A stretch of DNA of 64,000 bases, from assembly GCF_052044135.1 (NCBI RefSeq), contig NZ_JBQDYF010000012.1:57156-121155 (forward strand), written 5' to 3'. This stretch comes from Salinisphaera sp052044135 (lineage in GTDB: Bacteria; Pseudomonadota; Gammaproteobacteria; Nevskiales; Salinisphaeraceae). Shown in pieces: positions 53,883-62,963 of the stretch (positions within the stretch are counted from its first letter, which is position 1; each line of letters starts with the position of its first letter). The notes under the pieces were generated by a model, which worked only from the letters and a program-made list of their open reading frames with translations, made no database searches and had not been told where the DNA came from. The translations under genes were made by a program, and so were the position numbers.

Positions 53883-55484
53883 ATGCGCTACATCGGACTG
53901 ATTGCGGCCTTCGTGGCAACCGGCGTTTTCGCTGGTCTGACCTTCATGCTGCCATCCTACTTCGCGCTGTTTTTCATCATCTCCGGCGTGTTTCTGACCA
54001 TCGGCCTGCACGATCTGCTGCAGTCCGAGCATTCGCTGCTGCGCAACTATCCGCTGCTCGCGCATTTTCGCTGGTTCTTCGAATCGATCCGGCCCGAGAT
54101 CCGTCAGTATCTGCTCGAATCCGACACCGAGGCGGCGCCGTTTTCCCGCGAGGCGCGCAGCCAGGTCTATGCCCGGGCCAAAGGCGCCAACGATGCCGAC
54201 CCGTTCGGCACCGAACTGGACGTCTATGCCGAAGGCCACGAGTGGCTGGCACATTCCATGGCCGCCCGTATGCCGGCCGAGACCCCGCCGCGGGTGCATA
54301 TCGGCGGCCCGGACTGCACACGGCCCTACTCGGCCTCGACCCTCAATATTTCCGCGATGAGCTTCGGCTCGCTGTCGGCCAACGCCATCCGCGCGCTCAA
54401 CAAGGGCGCAGCGCTCGGCGGCTTTGCCCACGACACCGGGGAAGGTTCGATCTCGCGCCATCACAAGGAATTCGGCGGCGATCTGATCTGGGAACTGGGC
54501 AGCGGCTACTTCGGCTGTCGCAACCGGGATGGCTCCTTCGACCGCGCCCAGTTCGTCGATCGTGCGAGTGACGACCAGGTCAGGATGGTCGAAATCAAGA
54601 TGTCCCAGGGCGCCAAGCCCGGCCACGGCGGCGTGCTGCCGGGCGCCAAGGTCACCCCGGAAATCGCCGAGGCGCGCGGCGTGCCGGTCGGCCAGACCTG
54701 TGTTTCGCCGCCTTCCCACACGGCATTTTCCACCCCGATCGAAATGATGGCGTTCATCGCCGATCTGCGCGAAGGCTGCGGCGGCAAGCCGGTCGGCTTC
54801 AAGTTGTGCATCGGCCACGGCTGGCAGTTCATGAGTCTGGCCAAGGCCATGCTCAAGACCGGCATCACGCCGGATTTCATCGTCATCGACGGCGCCGAGG
54901 GCGGCACGGGCGCCGCACCGCTGGAACTGGCGGACAATGTCGGCACGCCGCTGCGCGAGGGCCTGGTCTGGGCGCATAACACGCTGGTCGGCGCTGGCCT
55001 GCGCGAGCGCATCAAGATCGGCGCCTCGGGCAAGATCACGTCGGGTTTTCGCATGGCATCCAACATGGCGCTGGGCGCGGACTGGTGCAATTCGGCGCGC
55101 GGCTTCATGTTCGCGGTGGGCTGTGTGCAATCCGAGTCCTGTCATACCGATCGCTGCCCGACCGGCGTGGCCACCCAGAACCCCTGGCGCCAGCGCGCGG
55201 TGGTGGTGCCCGAGAAGGCCGAGCGGGTCTATCATTTTCACAAGGCCACGGTGGCGGCCATGCAGGAAGTGGTGGCCACGGTCGGGCTCGATCATCCGGC
55301 CCAGCTCGCGCCGGAGCATCTGTGCCGGCGCACGCGCGATTCCGAGATTCAGAGCGCCGATCAGGTGTATCGTTTCCTCAAGACGGGCGAACTGCTCGTG
55401 GCGACCGGCAAGCGCGGGCGCTACGAGAGCGCCTGGGCCCGCGCCCAGGCCGAAAGTTTCCTGCCCCGCAGCCACGCCGCCTGA
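53883..55484 (+). CDS. Membrane-anchored FMN-binding glutamate synthase family protein
   Basis: 533-aa protein with two N-terminal membrane helices (residues 1-45) followed by a GltB-type FMN/Fe-S domain: ISAMSFGSLSANAIRALNKG, GGDLIWELGSGYFG, KPGHGGVLPGAKVTPEIA, IDGAEGGTGAAPLELAD. The cysteines in CVQSESCHTDRCPTG would ligate a 3Fe-4S cluster. It lacks the amidotransferase domain of GltB. Substrate unknown. 95 bp after mutM; followed by a YkvA-like gene 29 bp on. Confidence 0.9.
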   Translation: MRYIGLIAAFVATGVFAGLTFMLPSYFALFFIISGVFLTIGLHDLLQSEHSLLRNYPLLAHFRWFFESIRPEIRQYLLESDTEAAPFSREARSQVYARAKGANDADPFGTELDVYAEGHEWLAHSMAARMPAETPPRVHIGGPDCTRPYSASTLNISAMSFGSLSANAIRALNKGAALGGFAHDTGEGSISRHHKEFGGDLIWELGSGYFGCRNRDGSFDRAQFVDRASDDQVRMVEIKMSQGAKPGHGGVLPGAKVTPEIAEARGVPVGQTCVSPPSHTAFSTPIEMMAFIADLREGCGGKPVGFKLCIGHGWQFMSLAKAMLKTGITPDFIVIDGAEGGTGAAPLELADNVGTPLREGLVWAHNTLVGAGLRERIKIGASGKITSGFRMASNMALGADWCNSARGFMFAVGCVQSESCHTDRCPTGVATQNPWRQRAVVVPEKAERVYHFHKATVAAMQEVVATVGLDHPAQLAPEHLCRRTRDSEIQSADQVYRFLKTGELLVATGKRGRYESAWARAQAESFLPRSHAA

Positions 55485-55513
55485 TCGCCGCCACCGGCGA
55501 AGGAGTTGAATCG

Positions 55514-55948
55514 ATGGCCTGGTTCCGACCGCACCGCCGCGATGACCGGCCGACCGGCGCGCCGGAGACGCCCGACGCGCTGCGCGCCTATGCCGGCCAG
55601 TATTCCGAAACGCGCTTCTGGACCAAGATGTCGCGGGTATTCAAACGTGCCGGCTACGAACTGCTGGAGAAAGCGCTCTGGCTGCACTATGCCGCCCGGC
55701 GAACGGACACGCCGGCCTGGGCCAGGGCCACGGCCTACGGCGCGCTCGCTTATTTCATACTGCCGTTCGACGCCATTCCCGACTGGCTGGTCGGCTATGG
55801 CTTCACCGACGACCTGGGGGCGATCACGCTCGCCGTGGCGACCATATCACGATACATCGACGCCGATGTGCGGCGTCGGGCCACGGCCAAGCTCGACGAC
55901 TGGTTCGGGCGGCCGAGCCATCGTCGGCCGATGCATACGGTGAAATGA
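55514..55948 (+). CDS. YkvA/DUF1232 family protein
   Basis: 144-aa protein with the DUF1232 core: WARATAYGALAYFILPFDAI, PDWLVGYGFTDDLGAITLAV. One hydrophobic helix with the LPFDAIPD motif. AGGAG ribosome-binding site. Its stop overlaps the following SDR start (ATGA). Function unknown. Confidence 0.88.
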   Translation: MAWFRPHRRDDRPTGAPETPDALRAYAGQYSETRFWTKMSRVFKRAGYELLEKALWLHYAARRTDTPAWARATAYGALAYFILPFDAIPDWLVGYGFTDDLGAITLAVATISRYIDADVRRRATAKLDDWFGRPSHRRPMHTVK

Positions 55949-56757
55949 GCGCCGCCCACGATTTCCGCGGCCGGCGGGCGCTGGTCACCGGCGCCTCCTC
56001 GGGCGTCGGCGAAGCCGTGGCACGACGACTCGCGGCGGCCGGCGCGCACGTGGTGATCGCCGCACGCCGTGCCGATCGCCTGCAGCGCCTCGCCGACGAG
56101 ATCGGCACCATCGCCTGCCCCGCGGATATAACCGCGCCAGGCACCTGCATCGAACTGGTCGAAAGCGCGGTCGCCGCGCTCGGCGGGCTGGATATCCTGG
56201 TCAACAATGCCGGCGCCCATCATCGCGGCGATTTCGCCGATCAGAGCGTGGATCATCTGGCGGCGATGGTGGATGTGAACCTGCGGGCGCCGGTGGTGCT
56301 GTCGCGCGCCGCCCTGCCGCATCTGCGTGCCGCCGCGCGCGGCGCCATCGTCAACGTCGGCTCGGTAGCCGGGCGCATGCCGGTGCCCGGCAGTGCCACC
56401 TATTCGGCGACCAAGGCCGGCCTGCGAACGCTGACCTATGCGCTGGCCGAGGAATGCCGCGGCACGCGCGTGTGCGTATCGGTGGTCTCGCCGGGACCGA
56501 TCGCGACCGATTTCATTCTCGCCGACATCGACGCCGTGACCGACCTGACGTTCTCACAACCCATGAGCACGCCCGAGCAGATCGCCGACCTGGTGCTCGA
56601 CTGCATCACCGACGCACGCGTGGAACGCACCCGCCCCGCCTCGACCCGCATCATGACCACCCTCGGCAGCCTGTTCCCGGTCCTGCCGCGCGCGCTGCGC
56701 CCGGCCCTGGCGGCCAAGGGGCGACGCGCCAAGGCACGCTACCGACGCGGCAGCTGA
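55945..56757 (+). CDS. SDR family oxidoreductase
   Basis: 270-aa classical short-chain dehydrogenase: TGASSGVGEAVA nucleotide motif near 15, NNAGAHH, catalytic Ser in VNVGSVAGR and Tyr/Lys in SATYSATKAGL. A C-terminal extension (residues 225-270) is basic. Translationally coupled to the DUF1232 gene. Substrate unknown. Confidence 0.9.
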   Translation: MSAAHDFRGRRALVTGASSGVGEAVARRLAAAGAHVVIAARRADRLQRLADEIGTIACPADITAPGTCIELVESAVAALGGLDILVNNAGAHHRGDFADQSVDHLAAMVDVNLRAPVVLSRAALPHLRAAARGAIVNVGSVAGRMPVPGSATYSATKAGLRTLTYALAEECRGTRVCVSVVSPGPIATDFILADIDAVTDLTFSQPMSTPEQIADLVLDCITDARVERTRPASTRIMTTLGSLFPVLPRALRPALAAKGRRAKARYRRGS

Positions 56758-56832
56758 TCGCCGCTTGCGCCCGTATCGCTCTGGGCCCAAAGTGGCCAAG
56801 CCACTCGAACCGTTGCCAAGGAAACTGCAGCC

Positions 56833-57084
56833 ATGGGCATTATTGCCTGGATCATATTCGGCCTGATCGCCGGCGCCATCGCGAAACTGATCATGCCCGG
56901 TGACGACCCGGGCGGCATCATCGTCACCATCGTCATCGGTATTGTCGGCGCGGTGATCGGCGGCTTCATCGGCGGCATACTCGGCTTCGGCGGCGTGACC
57001 GGATTCAATATCGGCAGCTTCGTCATCGCCATTCTCGGGGCGATCATCCTGCTACTCCTGTATCGGATGGTCGCCCGGCGTTAG
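56833..57084 (+). CDS. GlsB/YeaQ/YmgE family small membrane protein
   Basis: 83-aa protein, almost entirely hydrophobic with three Gly-rich helices (MGIIAWIIFGLIAGAIAKLI, VTIVIGIVGAVIGGFIGGIL, FVIAILGAIILLLLYRMVARR). Family is called transglycosylase-associated and often stress-induced; molecular role unknown. Preceded by AAGGAA. A 7-bp-stem hairpin GCCGCGG/CCGCGGC with T4 loop lies 19 bp after the stop. Confidence 0.92.
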   Translation: MGIIAWIIFGLIAGAIAKLIMPGDDPGGIIVTIVIGIVGAVIGGFIGGILGFGGVTGFNIGSFVIAILGAIILLLLYRMVARR

Positions 57085-57262
57085 TCGCCGATATCGGTGT
57101 GCGCCGCGGTTTTCCGCGGCCTCGCCCGCCGCACACGCGAACCCCCCCTGGTTCGGCGCCCGCTCGCGCGTCAGGCGCTTGTCGTTGCTGAACGAGATAC
57201 GATCTGGCCCGGCCAACCCGGCGACCTGCTCGATCGTCGACCCCGCCCTGCTTATTTCCGCC

Positions 57263-57295
57263 CGGTACGGCGCGCTCAAGTAGCGCGCCGTACCG
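57263..57295. repeat. Perfect 14-bp inverted repeat upstream of the chemoreceptor gene
   Basis: CGGTACGGCGCGCT, 5-nt spacer, AGCGCGCCGTACCG, 57 bp before the chemoreceptor ATG. No T-run, so it is either a rho-assisted end of the GlsB-like gene, a leader hairpin, or an operator. Confidence 0.6.
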
Positions 57296-57352
57296 CCGAT
57301 GTATCCCCTGGAATTAAACCTATGGCATCGGCAAGGCAAAGGGGAGTGATGA

Positions 57353-59011
57353 ATGGCCACAAGCCAATGGGATCTCGCGATCGACCCGGTCTCTGACGAG
57401 ACTGACAGCGGCACACCACATACCGAGGGCACACGCACGGTCGCCCGCGGTTGGCCGCTCAAGTACAAGATCGGCGTTGCACTGGTCTTTCTGCTCGTGC
57501 TGGCTGTTGGCATCGTGGCCATATTCGGTCACAACGTGCGCTCGGAAATCTATTCCTCCCGAAAGGCGGGTTTGCGTAACACCGTGGCCATGGCCGAAAC
57601 CATGATCGCCGGTTTCGAAAAACGCGCCGCCAATGGCGAAATGAGCGAGCAGCAGGCCAAGCAGCGGGCCATCCAGGCGCTGTCGAACATGCGCTTTGGC
57701 GCCAACCACAAGGACTATGTTTTCGTCTTCGACTCCGACGACAACATCATCTGGCATCCGCGCCACAAGGCCGGAACGAACGAGAGCGACTTCAAGGACG
57801 TCAACGGCGTTCACGTCTACCGCCGGCTCAGCGAAGCCGCTCGCAAGACCGGTGCGGGCTACGTCTACTATTCGGCGCCACGTGCCAAGAACGGGCCGGA
57901 ATTACCGAAGCTGAGCTATGTCACGCAATTCAAGCCCTGGGGCTGGGATATCGCGGCCGGGGTCTACATCGACGACCTGCACACGATATTCGTGCAAGAA
58001 CTGATCCGGTACGGCGCCACGCTCGGCGGCTTCACCCTGATCATCATGCTGATTTTCATCCTAATCGGCCGCAACATCTATCGCGAACTCGGCGGTGAAA
58101 CCTATGAAGCGCGCCGCCAGCTCGAGCGCATGGCGACCGGCGATCTCAGTCAGTCCACCGAGATCACCAGGCGCCACGCCAACAGCCTCATGGCCAGCCT
58201 GGAAGCCATGCGCCGCGACCTGGCGGCGATGATCGCGCGCATTCGCCAGGGCAGCGAATCGATCGACAGCGCGGCCGGCGAGATCGCCGACGGCAACGCC
58301 GACCTGTCGACCCGAACCCAGCAACAGGCCGCCTCCCTGGAGGAAACCGCGGCGAGCATGGAAGAGCTCACAGCCACCGTCTCCAACAACGCCGGTCACG
58401 CCAGCAACGCCAGCGAGCTCGCCACCAAGAGCAGCCAGGCGCTGGAAGACAGCCGGCGCCTGATCGGCGAAGTGGTCGATACGATGAGCCAGATCCGGCA
58501 GGGCGCCGACGAGATCTCGCAGATCACCACGCTGATCGACGACATCGCTTTCCAGACCAACCTGCTCGCGCTCAACGCCTCGGTCGAGGCGGCGCGTGCC
58601 GGCGAGCACGGCCGCGGCTTCGCCGTCGTGGCCAGCGAAGTCCGCAAGCTGGCCCACCGCTCCGCCGATGCCGCCAAGAACATCTCCGGGCTGGTCGAGC
58701 GCTCGGTGTCCTGCGCGCACACCGGCGCCGAGCGTGTCGATCAGGCGAGCACCTCCATGGATACGCTGGGCGAACACGTCGAGCAGACGCGCACGCTCAT
58801 GTCCGAGATCTCGACCGCGTCGACCGAGCAATCACGCGGCATCGAGCAGGTCAATCAGGCGGTCACCCAGATGGACGAGGTGACCCAGCAGAACGCGGCG
58901 CTGGTGGAACAGGCCTCGGCCGCGTCGCAGTCGCTCAAGGACCAGGCCGGCGAACTGCGGCACACGGTGGATCGATTCCGCGTCGCGGACGAGGCATTCA
59001 CAAGCGCGTAA
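57353..59011 (+). CDS. Methyl-accepting chemotaxis protein with Cache sensor
   Basis: 552-aa transmembrane chemoreceptor. Short cytoplasmic N-terminus, helix 1 (about 38-60), periplasmic single-Cache domain with NHKDYVFVFDSDDNIIWHP and KPWGWDIAAGVYIDD, helix 2 (about 217-240), HAMP, and the signalling tip DIAFQTNLLALNASVEAARA with flanking glutamine/glutamate methylation regions. GGGGAG ribosome-binding site. No che genes nearby. Ligand probably a small organic acid, as for many single-Cache sensors (inference). Confidence 0.94.
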   Translation: MATSQWDLAIDPVSDETDSGTPHTEGTRTVARGWPLKYKIGVALVFLLVLAVGIVAIFGHNVRSEIYSSRKAGLRNTVAMAETMIAGFEKRAANGEMSEQQAKQRAIQALSNMRFGANHKDYVFVFDSDDNIIWHPRHKAGTNESDFKDVNGVHVYRRLSEAARKTGAGYVYYSAPRAKNGPELPKLSYVTQFKPWGWDIAAGVYIDDLHTIFVQELIRYGATLGGFTLIIMLIFILIGRNIYRELGGETYEARRQLERMATGDLSQSTEITRRHANSLMASLEAMRRDLAAMIARIRQGSESIDSAAGEIADGNADLSTRTQQQAASLEETAASMEELTATVSNNAGHASNASELATKSSQALEDSRRLIGEVVDTMSQIRQGADEISQITTLIDDIAFQTNLLALNASVEAARAGEHGRGFAVVASEVRKLAHRSADAAKNISGLVERSVSCAHTGAERVDQASTSMDTLGEHVEQTRTLMSEISTASTEQSRGIEQVNQAVTQMDEVTQQNAALVEQASAASQSLKDQAGELRHTVDRFRVADEAFTSA

Positions 59012-59189
59012 GCGCAGGCGCGCTCGCCTGGTTGCGTCCCGCCGGCCCCGGGCCGCGACACGGCGGCGCCGCCGCTCCGGCACCGCAGCCGAAGCGGCGT
59101 GCCGGGCAAGTGCAGCCCGGTCTGCGCGGCACAGGTCTGCTAGACTCGCCGGGCTCGCTCAGAGCGCCGTTTTTACCGCGATTAGGGCC

Positions 59190-60269
59190 ATGAAACACGA
59201 AACCGACAACCTGCGTATCAAAGGCATTCAGGAATTGATCTCGCCCGAGGCCTTGCTGGCCGAGCTGCCGGTCTCGGAGACCGCTTCCAACACGGTCTTC
59301 GAGGCCCGATCCGGGATCCAGAAGATCCTCGCCGGCGAGGACGACCGCCTGGTGGTCGTGGTCGGGCCCTGCTCGATTCACGATGTGGACGCCGCCCTCG
59401 AATACGCCGAGAAACTCAAACAAGCCCGCTCGACGTACGCGCGCGATCTGCTGATCGTCATGCGCGTCTATTTCGAGAAACCGCGCACGACCGTCGGCTG
59501 GAAGGGTCTGATCAACGACCCCGATCTGGATGATTCGTTCAAGATCAACAAGGGCGTGCGTCTGGCCCGCAACCTGCTCTCGCAGCTGGCCGACCAGGGC
59601 GTGCCCGCCGGTGTGGAATTCCTCGACCTGATCACGCCGCAATATCTGGCGGATCTGGTGTCCTGGGGCGCAATCGGCGCACGGACCACCGAATCGCAGG
59701 GGCACCGCGAGCTGGCCTCGGGGCTGTCCTGCCCGGTCGGCTTCAAGAACGGCACCGGCGGCTCGATCAAGATTGCGGTCGATGCCGTGGGTGCGGCCGG
59801 CCATCCGCATCACTTCCTGTCACTGACCAAGGAGGGCCGCTCGGCGATCTTTGCCACCGCCGGCAACGCCGACAGTCACCTGATTCTGCGTGGCGGCAAT
59901 AACGGGCCGAACTACGATGCGGACTCGGTGGCCGGCGCCGTGGCCCAGCTCGGCCAGGCCGACCTGCCCGCCCGCGTCATGATCGATTTCTCGCACGCGA
60001 ACAGTCGCAAACAGCACAAAAAGCAGCTCGAGGTCGGCGACGACGTATCGGGCCAGATTGCCGCCGGCAGCCGGGCGATCTTCGGCGTCATGATCGAGTC
60101 GCATCTGCAGGAAGGCAACCAGAAACTGGTACCGGGCGTTAAACCGGACTACGGCGTGTCGATCACCGATGCCTGTCTCGGCTGGGAAGACACGCAGACG
60201 CTGCTCGACGAACTGGCGCACGCGGTGGCCGAGCGGCGCGGCCTGCGCAACGGCGACGACGACTACTAA
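59190..60269 (+). CDS. aroG: 3-deoxy-7-phosphoheptulonate (DAHP) synthase, class I
   Basis: 359-aa AroF/G/H-type enzyme, first step of aromatic amino-acid synthesis. Motifs: VVVVGPCSIHDVDAALEYAE, MRVYFEKPRTTVGWKGLIND, GFKNGTGGSIKIAVDA, and IDFSHANSRKQHKKQ with metal-binding His. The N-terminal extension is the region used for allosteric control in E. coli paralogues; which amino acid inhibits it cannot be told. Shares a terminator with the convergent reductase gene. Confidence 0.96.
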   Translation: MKHETDNLRIKGIQELISPEALLAELPVSETASNTVFEARSGIQKILAGEDDRLVVVVGPCSIHDVDAALEYAEKLKQARSTYARDLLIVMRVYFEKPRTTVGWKGLINDPDLDDSFKINKGVRLARNLLSQLADQGVPAGVEFLDLITPQYLADLVSWGAIGARTTESQGHRELASGLSCPVGFKNGTGGSIKIAVDAVGAAGHPHHFLSLTKEGRSAIFATAGNADSHLILRGGNNGPNYDADSVAGAVAQLGQADLPARVMIDFSHANSRKQHKKQLEVGDDVSGQIAAGSRAIFGVMIESHLQEGNQKLVPGVKPDYGVSITDACLGWEDTQTLLDELAHAVAERRGLRNGDDDY

Positions 60270-60291
60270 GCGGCCGCCACGCGCACCAGGG

Positions 60292-60317
60292 AAAAACCGC
60301 CGAAAGGCGGTTTTTTT
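60292..60317. terminator. Bidirectional terminator between aroG and the reductase gene
   Basis: AAAAACCGCC, GAAA loop, GGCGG then T7. A-run and T-run make it functional on both strands; it abuts the stop at 60320. Confidence 0.95.
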
Positions 60318-60319
60318 GT

Positions 60320-62332
60320 TTACCAGTAGGGGCCGGGCAGAATGGCGGCCAGCAACCGTGCGCGAATGTCGGGCTTTTCCGGCTGGGCGTTGCGCCCGGC
60401 GTAACCGCGCGAAGCCCGGGACGACGGGAACATGTGAAAGGCCTTGTGCAGCACGAAGTCGTTGAGCTTCGGCCACACGGCATAGCTGACCTGGGCGGTG
60501 GTTCCCAGCGGCGAGGCGATGCTCTTGGGCCGATCGATGACGGCGGCCACGATCATGTTGGCGGCCTGTTCGGGCGTAAGCGCCGGGACATAGTCGTAAA
60601 GCTTGGTCGGCGCGATCATGGGGGTGCGCACCAGCGGCATGTAGATCGTGGTCAGGTCGATGTTGCGCGAGGCCACCTCGGGCGATAGACAGCGCGAGAA
60701 GGCATCCAGGGCCGCCTTGGAGGCCACATAAGCCGAGAACCGCGGCGCGTTGGTCAGCACGCCGATCGACGAGATATTGATGATATGCCCCGCCCGGCGC
60801 TTGGCCATCGAGGGCAGCAGATTGAAGATCATCCGGATCGCGCCGAAATAGTTGAGCTGCATGGTGCGCTCGTAATCGTGGAAGCGCCCCAACGACTCGA
60901 ACACCGCACGCCGGATCGAGTGGCCGGCGTTGTTGATGAGAATATCCACGTGCCGATGATCGCGCAGGATCGTGGCCGTGCATTCGTCGATCGCCTCCAG
61001 ACGCGACAGATCGCAGGAGTAGGCGAAGGCCCGCCCGCCCATGCGCTCGACGATGGCCCGGGTCTCTTCGAGCTTGTCCGGATTACGCGCGATCATGCAC
61101 ACGGTTGCACCGGCCCGCGCCATCTTCTTGGCGGTCATGAAACCGATGCCGCTGGACGCCCCGGTGATCACCACCACGCGGCCCGAAACACGCCGCACCA
61201 GCGTGGCCGGCACCTCGACGTCGCAGTCGATATGCATCTCCCAGTAGCGCCAGAGCGTCTCGGCGTAATCCGGCAGTTTCGGACATCGGATCCCGCTGCC
61301 GGCCAGCGCCGCGCGCGTATTGGCGTCGTCGAAAATCGCGCGGTTGTTGATGTAGCCGAGGATCGACAACGGCACGCCCAGGGTCTTCGAAAGACGCTTT
61401 TCGAACCAGCCGGCCAGGGGCAGACGCCCGGCGAGCTGCTTGACCTGGCGTTCGGTGGCCGCCGACCACTGCTGGCTGGGCAGGTTATGGATGACGTCCG
61501 GACCGTGTGCGGCGCGCACGAATGTCTTCAGCATCTCGCCGGCCGTCGGCGGATCCGGCTGGATCAGGAAGTAGGCCCTGCCATGGCCCGAGCGCTTGTG
61601 GGCGATGTGCACCATGGCCTCGGCCACATAATCGACCGGAACCACCGGCATCAGGCCACCCTCGATACCCAGCAGCGGCAGCCATTTCGGCAGGCGGTCG
61701 CGCAGCGCCTTGATCGCCGGAAAGAAATAGTAAGGCCCGTCGATCTTGTCGATCTGGCCGGTCCTGGAATCGCCGACCACCATACCCGGCCGATAGACTT
61801 TCCACGGCACCTCGGCGCGCTCGCGCACGATCGCCTCGGACTGAAACTTGGTGCGGTAGTAGGGGTGCGGCAGCTGCTGGCCGACATCGAACATGTCGTC
61901 GCTGAACACGCCTTCATGGTCGGCACCGGCGATCGCCACCGAGGACATGTGGTGAAAGACCGGCTTGCGGCGGCTCTCGTTGGCCAACGCATGGGCCAGC
62001 GCCACCACGTTGGCCGTGCCCTGGCTGTTGACACGATCGGCCTGGGCGTCGCTCATGTTCATGTCGTACACCGCGGCCAGATGAAAGACATGATCGATGG
62101 TGCCGGCCAGCTCGGCGCGCGCCGCCGCATCGATCACCCCCTCCCGCGTGATATCGCCCCAGACCGGGATCAGGCGCTCCGGATCGGCGCCCAACGCCTC
62201 GCGCAGGGCCTCCATTTTCCCCGCGCTTGCGCGGCGCATGAGCACGTAGACCGTCGCCGAGCGGCGCGCCAGCAGGCCCGCCACCAGAAACCGTCCGATA
62301 AAGCCGGTCGCACCGGTGACCAGATATTTCAT
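60320..62332 (-). CDS. Two-domain fatty acyl-CoA/aldehyde reductase (Marinobacter FAR type)
   Basis: 670-aa fusion of an N-terminal extended-SDR reductase (TGATGFIGRF at 6-15, Y158-x-x-x-K162, VVPVDYV) and a C-terminal classical SDR (TGASSGIG at 390-397, NNAGHSIRR, SISS-type Ser, YVASKAALDAFSRC). Layout, length and long identical stretches such as ERTMQLNYFG and SSIGVLTNAPRFSAYVASKA match the Marinobacter enzyme that reduces fatty acyl-CoA to fatty alcohol for wax esters. The start is the ATG at 62332, not the TTG one codon earlier. No wax ester synthase in the window. Confidence 0.85.
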   Translation of the reverse strand: MKYLVTGATGFIGRFLVAGLLARRSATVYVLMRRASAGKMEALREALGADPERLIPVWGDITREGVIDAAARAELAGTIDHVFHLAAVYDMNMSDAQADRVNSQGTANVVALAHALANESRRKPVFHHMSSVAIAGADHEGVFSDDMFDVGQQLPHPYYRTKFQSEAIVRERAEVPWKVYRPGMVVGDSRTGQIDKIDGPYYFFPAIKALRDRLPKWLPLLGIEGGLMPVVPVDYVAEAMVHIAHKRSGHGRAYFLIQPDPPTAGEMLKTFVRAAHGPDVIHNLPSQQWSAATERQVKQLAGRLPLAGWFEKRLSKTLGVPLSILGYINNRAIFDDANTRAALAGSGIRCPKLPDYAETLWRYWEMHIDCDVEVPATLVRRVSGRVVVITGASSGIGFMTAKKMARAGATVCMIARNPDKLEETRAIVERMGGRAFAYSCDLSRLEAIDECTATILRDHRHVDILINNAGHSIRRAVFESLGRFHDYERTMQLNYFGAIRMIFNLLPSMAKRRAGHIINISSIGVLTNAPRFSAYVASKAALDAFSRCLSPEVASRNIDLTTIYMPLVRTPMIAPTKLYDYVPALTPEQAANMIVAAVIDRPKSIASPLGTTAQVSYAVWPKLNDFVLHKAFHMFPSSRASRGYAGRNAQPEKPDIRARLLAAILPGPYW

Positions 62333-62469
62333 CAATTATCGCTCTCTGTTTGGAACCGGTGCCCTGCTCATCCGCAACACTACGGTAGGCCAAGCGAGCC
62401 GCCACGCCAATACCTGCCGACACCGGCCACATCTGACAGAATGCCCCCTCATGCCCGACTGGTGACACC

Positions 62470-62811
62470 ATGAGCGAGACTATCTTCAGCAAGATCATCA
62501 ACCGCGAGGTCGAAGCCGACATCGTGTTCGAGGACGATCAGTGTCTGGCCTTTCGCGACGTTAACCCCCAGGCGCCGCTCCACGTACTCGTGATCCCCAA
62601 AAAGCCGCTTGCAATGCTGGCTCATGCCGAGGCGGAAGACGGCGAACTGCTCGGCCACCTGATGCTTGTGGCACGCCGCGTGGCACGCGACGAAGGCTAC
62701 GGGGACGCCTTCAGGCTGGTGATGAACAACGGCGAAGCGGCCGGTCAGACCGTGTTCCACATGCACCTGCATGTGCTGGGCGGGCGCGGCTTCCAGTGGC
62801 CGCCGGGCTGA
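62470..62811 (+). CDS. HIT family nucleotide hydrolase (HinT-like)
   Basis: 113-aa histidine-triad protein hydrolysing nucleoside phosphoramidates. SKIINREVEADIVFEDDQCL at the front and the triad HMHLHVLGGRGFQWPPG at the C-terminus. Divergent from the reductase gene. Confidence 0.94.
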   Translation: MSETIFSKIINREVEADIVFEDDQCLAFRDVNPQAPLHVLVIPKKPLAMLAHAEAEDGELLGHLMLVARRVARDEGYGDAFRLVMNNGEAAGQTVFHMHLHVLGGRGFQWPPG

Positions 62812-62831
62812 TCGCCCGCGCCACGGCGGAC

Positions 62832-62859
62832 TTGTTTTTTTTCTGTTTAGCTTTATTGT
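62832..62859 (+). promoter_or_regulatory. Candidate folE2 promoter
   Basis: TTGTTT (62832-62837), 16-bp spacer, TATTGT (62854-62859) in the only AT-rich stretch of this gap, about 105 bp upstream of the ATG. No clear Zur-type palindrome seen, though folE2 is often zinc-regulated in other bacteria. Confidence 0.4.
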
Positions 62860-62963
62860 CATGTCGGTAACCTCGTCGCGGGCGTGCCGCCCGGAGACGA
62901 CGCCGGGACCCCGCTCACGAGCCCCGTCCCGGCCGCCCCTCTTTCCCCAAGCACGAACAGTCA

